A DNA stretch of 64,000 nucleotides from the NCBI RefSeq assembly GCF_049243985.1, contig NC_135369.1, positions 25,714,765 to 25,778,764 of the forward strand, read 5' to 3'. The DNA comes from Paroedura picta (taxonomy: Eukaryota; Chordata; Lepidosauria; Squamata; Gekkonidae). Shown here one piece after another: positions 21,793 to 33,500 of the stretch (its first letter is position 1; every line of letters begins with the position of its first letter). The notes beneath the pieces are model-generated. The model ran no database searches. It worked only from the letters and a program-made list of their open reading frames with translations, and was not told the DNA's origin. The translations under genes were made by a program, and so were the position numbers.

Positions 21793-24700
21793 CTTAAAAG
21801 GCAGAGACAAGAAATTAAATGAATATACAAGGAATGGGGGCAAATGCAAATGCACTTACTTCTCAGCAGGTTTAAAAGACTGGAGAAACACAGGTATAAG
21901 AGTGAGATTTCCCGGAGCAAACTAAAGAGGAAGAAGAGCTGGCTTATTCTAAACCCAGCTTTTCACTACCCGAAGGAGCCTCATAGCAGCTTATGAACAC
22001 CTTTTCTTTCCTCTCCCCACAACAGATACCCTGGTCTGTTCTCACAATAGGAAATAAGGGGGGGGGGTTGGAAGGGGACACCCTCTTTGGGTGTCCCTAG
22101 AATTGGATCCCCTGGTCCAATCTTTTTGAAACTTAGGGGTTCTTTTGGGGAGAGGCTCCTGTAGTTACACTGCAACTTTGGTGCCTCTGCTTCAAACCCC
22201 CCCCCCCCATAGCCCTGGAAAGATTAAAAAGGTGAACTTCCCCCTTTCCCTTTAAACAGCCACTTGCACAAATCGCTGAATTGCGCCAAATCGCGAGCAA
22301 GATTGATTCAGCCATTTAAACTTATTGGGAAATGGCGTTCGGACCACATTCAGTTGATTCAGTTACTTTTCAGCTGGATCGAATCGAATCACACACGTCT
22401 ACTTCCAACTGCTAAGAGCCTCCACCATTTCTAAATTTCTAAATTCTAAATTTTCTAAATGCTTAGACTCACCGCAGTTCCACCTGCTCGACAGTCTCTG
22501 GCAACGGGACGTTCCTGGTCTCAGGAAGGAAGCAGGTGGCGATGCCTGAAATGATGGGTGCTCCTCCGTAGATGATCAGTGGCAGGGCGGGGGAAAATTC
22601 CCCAGTCATCTTCACCAGAGGCGCTATCATGCTGCCCACACGGGCCATGGTTCCTCCAAGGCCCATCCCTGACTGCCTGTGGCAGGAAATGAAACAACAT
22701 GATTCCACTCCCTCACATGACCCTCAGCTGTTTCAGTCAAGCTGACCCTCTTCACCAGGGGTAGTCAAACTGCGCCCCTCCAGATGTCCATGGACTACAA
22801 TTCCCAGGGGCTCATGGGAATTGTAGTTCATGGACATCTGGAGGGCCGCAGTTTGACTACCCCTGCTCTTCACCCTTGGAATGCCCCTGATTTTCTGGGC
22901 TGCCAGCCATGGGTGGGGAAATTCCTGGAAATTTGGAGGGCAGAAGAGGGCATGATTTGGGGAGGGACCTTAGCAGGGTATAATGCCATAGAATCTACCT
23001 TCCAATGCAAGCTTTCTCAATCAGGGTTTCATGAAAACTTGGCGTTTCATGATGGCTCCAGAAGGGGTTTGTTCATTGGGTTAATTAATTTTATATATAA
23101 ACCATTAATTAATTAATTAAATTTATAGACCACCACTCTTGGCCCGGTCAGCTTGTGGCCGTTTACATTAAAAATAAAATCAATATTAGAACCCTGATAA
23201 AATTTATGGTGGCAACAAACAATATTCTACTCTCCCTTGTGGACCCTTGACCCTTCTGCTCATCGTTGTAGTGTCCCACTAGATGACCTGTGGTGATGTT
23301 AGCCTAAGGAGGGATACAGATCACAAAAAGAGGGAGGGACCCAATCTTACTACCCCAGTCTCCATCCCAGTCTCAAACCAATGCCTGGTGGAAGAGAATC
23401 ACAATCACAGTCACCTCCAGATTAGATTTCTGTAACTCGCTTTACGCTGGCCTACCCTTGTCCCTGACCCGGAAACTTCAGCTGGTACAAAACGCAGCTG
23501 CTAGGGTCCTCACTGGCACACCTTGGAGGGCCCACATCCAGCCTGTGCTGAGGCACCTGCATTGGCTACCAATAGCTGCCCGGATCCGGTTCAAGGTTCT
23601 GGTTCTAACCTTCAAGGCCATACGTGAGTTGGGACCCACATACCTGAGGGACCGCCTGCCGCCCTATGCTCCCTGCAGGGCTTTACGCTCTGCGGGTGAG
23701 AACCTATTGATCATTCCCAGCCCTAAGGAAGCGTGCCTGGCCTCGACCAGGGCCATGGCCTTTTCGGTCCTGGCCCCTACCTGGTGGAATGAGCTCCCAG
23801 GTGAGCTGCGGGCTCAGCTTTCCGCAGGGCCTGCAAGACGGAGCTCTTCTGCCAGGTCTATGGTTGAGGCTGAGGTCAGCGAACTCGGGACATCACCCCC
23901 CCCCCACATTGAATGAATCAATGAATGAATGAATAAACAAACTGATGGAACCAATGAATGAGATTCTGATAAGCCTTCATAGCAATCTCTGGTTCAAAGT
24001 CAGAGATTTGATTTCTGGAATTCAGTGGATGCAGCATGAACCAGCATCCGCTTTTTTTTGCCTGACCTACCTGATCACTGTTGGGAAAAGCTCTCCAGAA
24101 AAGATGTAGGCACAGTTGAATGAGGCTGCCAGTGAGCCCTTACCAATCACAGCGAATGTCATACGCAGACTAGTCAGATCTAGGGAATAGATGAGAGTCA
24201 CCAGTTAGAACCAGAACTGTCTGTGCTAGCGATCAATGTGGGGAAGGTCTATTTCTTGGTAAATTCTAAACCTTAAAAAGAGCACAAGTGTTTCCCCTCA
24301 CTTTCACTGTGCACATCTGGGGTTTTCTTTGTTATTCTGCAATGATTATTCTACCTTCAGCGCTCATTTTGCTTTCTACTTGCTGTTTCCCTGGGTTTTC
24401 TGACAGTGCTTTTGTGCCAGTTTTTTCCTTGTTTCGCTTCCAAACCAAAAGTAATTCAAAAGCATACAGCTTATAGATTACATTGCTATATAAATTGCCA
24501 CAAACTATCTAGCCTGGGAGTGGCAGGCTATAAAGTAAATAACAACAACAACCACCTTGGATTTCCTATTCTGCCCTTTTGCTGCACCTTGAAAGTCACT
24601 CCCCTCCCACATGGAGGTCATTCTGTCTACTCTACACCTTTTGCCATCCTCATATGCATTCAAGACCCATTTCCTCCTAGTTTTTATTTTAAAATTTTTT

Positions 24701-27700
24701 AACAAGTGAGTCTATCAATATAAGACTATCACTAGTCTCAGATCACTGAATATTTAAAAATTAAAATGACAGGGAGAGAGTTTCAAAAGGAATCATAGAA
24801 TCATAGAGTTGGAAGGGACCTCCAGGGTCATCTAGTCCAACCCCCTGCACAGTGCAGGAACTCACAACTACCTGCCCACCCACAGTGACCCAGTTTCATG
24901 CCAAAGTGATCCCCCCACCAAAAATCTCCAGAATCCAGCCTGCAATGGAGAAAATTCACAAAGTTTTTCTATGCAGGTATTGACTTGAAAATGGGATTGG
25001 AGTGTCCCCAGTGCAAAAGAAAGTGAAAAGGATTTCAGTGCTGCATTTAAACAAAATGGGGGGGGGGGGTGATTGCCAGCGCAGAATTAGAATAGAAGCC
25101 TAACATTAAAATGGCAGCTGAGCCACATGACCTTTCTGCATACTGCTGAACTTAAGAATTGCTTGAGACTGATCCATTGGAAAGAAGAGTGCAAGAGGGT
25201 TTAAACAGGGTTTAGCAGCCGCTTGTCCATTTCAAAAACTGTCTTGTCAGTTTCAACGTTGTTTCCCCCCTTTTGGCTGCATTCCTTTCTATTCCCTTCC
25301 ATCCAATGAATTAATGCTAAAATGCATGTGCAAGCCTTTCCTTTTGTTCAACAAACCAATACTAAAATGTATGTGCAAACCCTGAACCATGAGGATTTAA
25401 ATGGAAGGCGTTTACTGGATGCTACTGCGCAGACACAATAGGGCAAATGTGCAAATTGGAAGAAAATCTTTGGACACTACCCACCACGTGTTCCTAATGA
25501 CATTTCACCCCGATCTAGAAAAGTGCGTTTTTAAAATAGTAGTTGCAGAATAGATACACCAGGGGGGGAAAGAATGGTGAGTAAAGTGAGCACAGAATCT
25601 AAAGTCAAGATTAAAGGTTTACTGCTCTTAAAATCTGCAGTAAGTTATGGATGCATAATGGGCCATTGCCACAACATTTACCCCTGGAATTGGCCACCCC
25701 CATGTTGAAATGTCAAGTGTTTACATTTGAAAATCTCCTTGTCCAAAACATCCGGCACTTTTGTACAGTTGAATTTTGAACTTCTGTCCATTTTTGACTT
25801 GACAAGAATGTTCCCATTGGAATAGGACGCTCACCTTGAGGCACAAAGATATTGGCCAAGATACACAACCCAGCCAAGATGAGAGCCAACGCTTGTGAAA
25901 ACCGGCGTCCTATGAATGTGATGGTCATCACCGAGATGAACTTAGCTGGGATGTCAACAACACCAAAGATCAGCTGGGTTATGTAGATGTTGAAGCCAAA
26001 GTTCTGCAGGTCCATGGCTAGCCCATAATAGGCAAAGCTGGTGGCAAACCTGGGGTGGGCAAGAACAGATCAGAAAGCCTCCCAACAGGACCTTTGCTCA
26101 CCCCCCCTTGCTGATCAAACCCACCCTCGACCCTGTCCGGGCAGCCTTCCCCTGTCCACTCATGAGTCATGACCCTTCCCACCACCCACCATCACAGCTA
26201 CCTGCCAGATGCCCCACCTGACACCAGGCTAGACACCCCCCCCAGGAAGAAGCTGCTGGGATATTTCTTCCCCTTTACCCAAATGTGTTTCAGCTTGTTG
26301 GAAAGCAATAGAACCTTGGAAAGAGAAACCAGAACAGGGAAGACTTACCAGAGAAGGGAGACCCCGGTAGAGATTCTGCGCATGCCAGGGGTCCGGACTA
26401 AGTCAGCCATGCTGTGGCTAGATTTAGTGGAGCAGAGCTCCTTTTGCAAGTTGTATTTCAAAACCTGAAAGAGAAGGGAAGAAAACAGGGTCCAAACTAG
26501 GGGAACCACAGACAGATAACATGGGGGATCAAAACGAGGATTCCAAATATTGTCACATAAACAGACGAATTGGGGGCATATTTTTGCCAATCTCAGGCAT
26601 TTTGCAAATGAATTGGCCAAATGACTGTCAAAGAGCTAGAAGACAATATGAACAGCATTTGAAAATGTTCATTTCCTCCATCTCACACATGCAGCACTTA
26701 ATTCCCATCTGTTTCGGATGTTTCAGTTGAGAGAAAATACATTTTTGGCCTTAGAACCAGAAGTCTTCTTGCTCAAGGTTATGAGCATTGTCAAATACCC
26801 ACAAGTCATAAGAACACAAGAACAGTCCCTGCTGGACCAGACCAGTGGGCCACTTAATCCAGCATCCTAATGCTCACAGTTGTCAGCCAGTTGCTCTGGA
26901 GACCAACAGCGCACAGAAGCCAAGTCCTCCTCATGGCGTTGCCTCCTAGCACTGTCATTTAGAGGTTTACTGCCTCTGGAAGTTCCCTTTAGTTACCATG
27001 GCTTGTATGCAGCCATTGGTGGATCTCTTGCCCATTAATTGGTCTAATGTCTTTTTGAAGCCAACCAAACCGTTTCTGCATGAGGAGTTTGCCCCTGGAC
27101 AGCCTATAGTTGCTGGTGGGTTTTAGTGCTGCTTCCATATGACGTCATCAGCAACCCGAGGCTGTGCAGGGGCTGGCATGAGTTTTGACAGATTTGCCTC
27201 AAGATGAGGGAAACCGCCCAAACTAGATCTGCTGTCAACCTTCTTGTAGTTGGGGACCGCCTCCGAGGGTGGGAGAGAGCCGTCGGCCCGTAAACGTGCA
27301 CGTGCAGTAAGCGCGCATGTGCGTTTTTGCCACTAGTTGGCGCTAACACGCATGCGCAGAGCTGCCACGCGTGCGCGTTTTCGCCGGCAGGGGGTGCAAA
27401 CATGCATGCGCGGCAGCTCCGCGCGTGCGCGTTTGCATCGCTGGCGTGCCGGTGGCCACGCCTACCTCTTTCCCCCCCTCTCGCTGCGAGGGGGGAGGCA
27501 GGTGCGGCCGCTAGCGGCCCGGTACCATGGCCTTCACGGCACGGTACCAGGCCGCGGACCGGGGGTTGAGGACCCCTGCTTTATAGCACTTCACATCAGG
27601 GCGCAACTAGGGGCAAGCCTGTGTGGAGGGAGGAACACACAACAGTCTTGCTAGTGTTGTCCCACCCTTGTGCCCGTGCTCCCCTCTCCATTCCCATATC

Positions 27701-29180
27701 ATTAGTTAATTTGTGTAATTATTTTTCAAAAAGCCACTTACATGAGTGGCCCTCACCACATCTTTGATTCCCAAGTCCATTATGTAAAGAAGTATTTCCT
27801 TTCATCACTCCTGAAACCAATGCCAATCAATTTCACTGAGTGAATCGAAGTTCTGGAGCCACAAGAAAGTTCTCTCTCTCTCTCAATGACATGCATAATT
27901 TCAGCACCTTCTCTTATCTTTTTCTCCCTTTGTCTTGCTTTACTTTTGGTGGTATAGAAATATAATAAATAAATAATAATAATGCATAATAATTGGGTGC
28001 TGAAGTAAGCTGCAGGAGCCAGCCCATCAACACATCACTCAAGTATCATTTTTTAATTGTGGAGAAAGAGACTAGGCCTGTAGAACAACGGGGGAAATGG
28101 GCTCCAGTAACATCTTGCGATGTCAGCCGCCATTTGAACTTCTGGGAAAGGCCACATAAGCCCTAGGGAATTCTCACATAACCCCAGGATTCCCTGGTTA
28201 TTTCTTAAAACAAGAAGAGGAACTTTTTTGGCACTCTGCTTTTCATTCCCTGAAGGAGCCTCAAAACGGTTTACAATCACCTTTCCTGCCTCTCCCCACA
28301 ACAGACATCCCAGTGAGGTAGGTGAGGCTGTTGTGGGGAGAGGAAGTGAAGGCAATTGTAAGCTACTTTGAGACTCCTGGTTGAGAAAAGCAGGGTATAA
28401 AATCAACTCTTCTTCCTTGTTCTACCTCAACACTGAGTTCATCTCCTTCTTTCTTCCTTCCGTTGATCCTGGCAGCTCTCTTCAGGCCCGTCACAGCCCG
28501 TTTATGCTGTCCTGAGATGGCCAGCCAGCGTGCTGACTCAACAAAGAGCCTGCAAACACAAGGGAAAACATGGTTTGGGTAGCAGCTGGAAAGCTTTGGA
28601 GTATAGTGGCCAGGGTGTAATGGGAAGGAGAAACTAGAAGCAGTTGTAGTTGATTGTCCCATGGAAAAGAGGAAGCCTTGGGTTCGTCTTACTCCACACA
28701 TGGATAAAGCACTTTCAGTATACTTTAGAAGTACATTTTATTGTTTCACACAGGAAAATCCAGCTGCAAAAGCACATCGAAAGTGCATTATTTAACATGT
28801 ATGGAATTAGATTCTATGCCCTCACTGGCCTATCACTCCAATGTAATTTGGGAAGTAGGGCACTATCAGCTGTTCTTTTCTTTTGGACCTAGAGAAGATT
28901 GGAGAACTTCTGCTGTATTCCTCTTCTAATTCTACTTTGGCATCACTGTCCTAAACTTAGCAGCAGGCCATATACACATGATTTCATGCATGGATTTCTG
29001 CGCATTCACTTGTGGCCTGGGTAACCACAGCTGAGAAGAGGACGGAACAGGGAAATTATTTGTATATATTTCATTTCACTAAAATCCTGATCGTTATCCC
29101 CAGCAGGAACCCAAAGCAGGTTACATCTTTCTCTTCTCTGCTGTTTTATCCCTACTACAACCCTGTGAGGTATGTAGTAA

Positions 29181-29218
<38 letters not shown>

Positions 29219-30468
29219 AAATTTGTTGGGATTGGACTAGATGGCCTGTATGGCCCCTTTAAACTCTAGGATTATATGATTTATTCAGGAGACCTGCATC
29301 TGCAAAGTATCCCTTCAGATTGCCCCTGCAACTCTTTCTCTACAAAACCATTTTGGCTGGAGAAGGAGGGAAGCCTGACTTCTATTGCCAAGAATCTTGT
29401 AAAGCTACCCCCCTCTACCTCCAGGAACGGGATCCAGGCCTTCATCCAGCATGTCCACCTACCAGGAGTAGAGGAAGAATATGAAGAATGGTAGTGAGAC
29501 AGTGAGCTGCAGCCAGCGCCAGTTGGGGATGGCATATGCCACCCCAGCCAAGATAAACTGCCCAGCGGTATAGCAGTAACCATTGATAGTGCCAACGATG
29601 GCACGATATTTCGTTGGAATCCACTCCATACCTGGCATGAAGGAAGACACAAAAACAAGGATGTTATTTTTCCTGGTTGGAAACTGAGACCAGAGGTGTA
29701 GGATGGCTAAAATCAAGGAAGCAGGGGTGCTCAGGAATGCCCAGAGGTTCACTAACAAAAACTCTCTCTGGGTGACCCCTTGTGCCACCCAGACAGCTTT
29801 TGAAAGCAAAATCCCAGGACTTTTCCAATTCCAAATTAAATCTATATTGAGACACAGTATCAAGGTCTGCATTGTTTATGCAGAATCGCAGTGGTTCTCC
29901 AGTGTCTCAGTCAGAGGTCTTTCTTATCACCTCCTGCCTTGTCCTTTTAACTAGAGATCCTGGGGGTTGAACCAGGGACCTTCTGAGTGTGAAGGAAATG
30001 CTCTACCGCTGAGCCACAGTGTTCCACCCCACAACAGGCAGTGAAGTGCTCTGAGTGATCATGAGCCCCAGTCGGTGGTCTCCCTAGTACCCTACCTTGC
30101 CATCCTGGTGTGTACTTTCAGCCTTTGCTTTTCAGAGGGAAGCTCACTATAATGGCCCATCTCATCAGATGTTCGCAATGAATCCTGTTGTGTATGCGAG
30201 GCAGCAGAGGGCTGAGCTTGGGGTCTGGAGCAGGATCCAAGCAGCCCCGAAGGACAGCCACTGAACTGCTGGATCCCAACCACAGGACCCAATGAACTTG
30301 AGGCTTGGACAGCCAATGAGCTGCCAGGTTCCCAATCGTGGGGTCCGATGAGTTTGAATCAATCAGGCTCTGCTGATCCAATCGAGGCTCAGCTAAGGGC
30401 ATGTCCACCTCTGCCCATATTGGGGGCTTGTCCAGGCAAGTCCCCAGTTGCTTTCAACCTGGAATCGC

Positions 30469-30523
<55 letters not shown>

Positions 30524-33500
30524 GGATTTATTACCCGCCACTCCCTTGCGGCTCGTGGCGGGTTACAACAGTATAAAACAACAGCTATAAGAAATAATAA
30601 AGAGCGGTAATGCACGACTGTGCCTCGCTTGTTCCCTATCGTACCCACTATACAACAAATCCTCTGCGGGGAGCTCAGGTCATGGGGATCCCATTCAACT
30701 CAGGACAATGGTGCACAGAGGGAGAGAGTGCTTAGGCCATTACCCTGCATAGTTTTCCAGCCTAGGGCAGCCCTATTTTGCTCTGTGGTGGAAGCCTATG
30801 TGTAGTCATATACGAGAAGTCCCCAGTGGGATAAACAGCAGCTCTCAATGGCTGTTTCTGAAGAAGGGCTGTATTTGTACCCTACTTTTTACTACCCAAA
30901 GGCATCCCAAAGTGGCTTACTATTACCCACCCTTCCTCTTTCCACAACAGACATTGCGGAGGTGGGTGGGATGGAGAGAGCTCTGAGAGAACTGTAACTG
31001 CCTCAAGGTCATCCAGCTGGCTGCACGTGGAGGAAGAACGGGGAATCAAACCTGGTTCTCCAGATCACAGACTGCTGCTCTTCACCACGACACCAAGCTG
31101 GCTCTAACCACTACACCAAGCTGTTTCAGGTCTGAAAACAGTGCAGGGAGGAAGGCTTAAGCATCATGCCCAAACCGCATCTTGAGGTCCTGGTCTGAAT
31201 AGTCCCTGCATGCTCGGCCATTGAGTTCCCGGCAGGAAATTGACAAGGCACATCTGACTGAAAGCCCTTGTGGTGGACCCAGGGCATGTAGTTAGGGCTA
31301 TGATATCATTTGGTCCGTGGTTCACCTATGGCCCAAGTTGTGAGCTGAAACTGACGTTGACTCATTGGCATAGCTCTGGAATAAGGGGTTCTTGCCATCA
31401 GTTATTGGCAAGGAACAAGGCTTTGAAATCTTTTGTTTTATTATGAATGATGATGACGTTACTTTAAAGTATAAAAGAAAAGGCTAAAATGTGTGCTGGT
31501 ATAGCATGAGTCAATATTTGCAGGTTAGCACTTCTAAAACTGTGAACTTAACATTGACAGTGTTGTCTCAACGAAGAAAGAAAGATGGGGGTAAAGCATC
31601 ATTATTTCAAAGTTTGGAACATTTCCTCATGTTCTCCCATAAATGAACAGATTCAGGATGTTTTAATAGTTGTCAGGTTTCATGCAGCCCCTTTTTCACA
31701 GTGGGGATTGTCCTGGACTGCAACTGTTTCCCTATGGTAACCCCTGGTAACTGGGATGTCTTCAGTGCCTCCTGGAAACTTTCTGCTTCCTAGAATCATA
31801 GAATCATAGAGTTGGAAGGGACCTCATGGGTCATCCAGTCCAACCCCCTGCATTATGCAGGACACTCACAACCCCATCACTCATCCACTGTCACCTGCCA
31901 CCCCCTTAAGCCTCCACAGAATCAGCCTCTTTTTTAAAATTTCCAAAGATAGAGAACCCACCACCTCCTGAGGAAGCCTCTTCCACTGAGGAACCGCTCT
32001 AACTATCAGGAACTTTCCCCGGACGTTTAGATGCAATTTCTTTTGAATTAATTTCATCCCATTGGTTCTGGTCTGTCCCTCTGGGGCAAGAGAGAACAAC
32101 CACTCCATCCTCCATATGGCAGCTTCGTTCCAGGGACTCTGCATGGTAACCTCCCTCCCTCTACCTCCCCCCACAAAAGATTCTATAGGACTTGATTGAG
32201 ACTGAAGATATTTAGCTCTTTATCAGGCCCAAATGTTCTCCAACCTCCAGGTTGACTCCCAGAAGGGATGCTGGCTCTGCAGAAGGATGGAGCTACTTAC
32301 AGAGTGAGACAGAGTTGAGCGAAATCCCCGACATGGCCATTCCACTCAGGAAGCGGAGGATACAGTAAGCAGTAAAGTTTGGCACAAAGGCTGTGCAGGC
32401 GCCCGACACCCCCATCTGCAAGTAGCACCAGACGATGAGGGCCTTCCGGCCAAACCTGCAAAACAGGAATATACAAGCTTGCATTGGGGCTGGGTCGTAG
32501 GGGGGTCACCCTCCATAGACACTCCTGTCTGTTTTTCCTTCACCCCGCCTGATCGCAGGCATATCTGTCACCCTGCTCTTTGGCTTGGCAGGACTAAACA
32601 TGGGACAGGGCTGCCAATTTTAGCTGACATTTTCACATCAGAATGTTTGAGTCCATTGCCACTTTTAAGGCTAAAATGTTAATCCAAGGGGTGAGTTTTC
32701 TTGTGCATCTGAAGGCTGATGACTGACAGACTTCTATTCCAGGTTAGCAACTCACTCCTTATGAAAACGGCTGGGCCACCAATCCACCTGGCTTCATTTT
32801 ATAACCACAGCAACAGGCCCCCTCCCTTGAGGCCCTTTTCAGGCCTTTACAGCTCACCTGTCTGAGAGGCTTCCAAACAGCACCGACCCTATCAGCACTC
32901 CGGCCATGTAGATGGATTGAGCCATTTGCCGCAGAGTCCGTGAGTCACATACCAAATCCCACTGCAGGGGAGGGAAGGAGAACCAAAACTGTGTGAGGAC
33001 ATTGGACGCAAACTCAGGCTTGTATCAAGGCCTGGTGTTTTGAGCCTAGAAGGCTATTTTCAATGTCTCAGAGACAAGATAACAAAGGAACTTGTGTGTC
33101 ACCTTAAAAATGAACAGATCTGAGAGCGATGGCTTTGACTTGTGAGCGCTTATTCCACAATAAATGTTTGGGGCTGCAAAACTCTTTTCTTGACTGTAGT
33201 TGTTAATATGGCTACCATTCTGGAATATGTCTTCAGGGTGAAAGAGTACTTCCAAACATGCACAAAGTGCTTTCCCCTTACCATGGGGTGTCCGCAGGCA
33301 AAGCTCAGCCCCAGAACCATGTGGAGTAACAGAAGCAAAACTGGTGTAATTCTGTTTTGTGCTCAGTTGGCAAATCTCCTAGGAAGCCTAAAGAAGCCAT
33401 GATGGAAGAAATACAGGATATCTGTGCAACAGATCTATTGGAAGTGCCAAATAGTTAACTTCACAACATCCGGCCATTTGGAGTGAGAGTTCAAAGGGTG

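Noticed and set aside
23458-23916. Unknown 152-residue host protein
   Set aside because: The residues match the C-terminal end of L2 reverse transcriptase, with the usual LINE tail after it.
29940-30026. tRNA gene on the minus strand
   Set aside because: A and B boxes are present but no acceptor stem closes, and the sequence continues into a SINE body.
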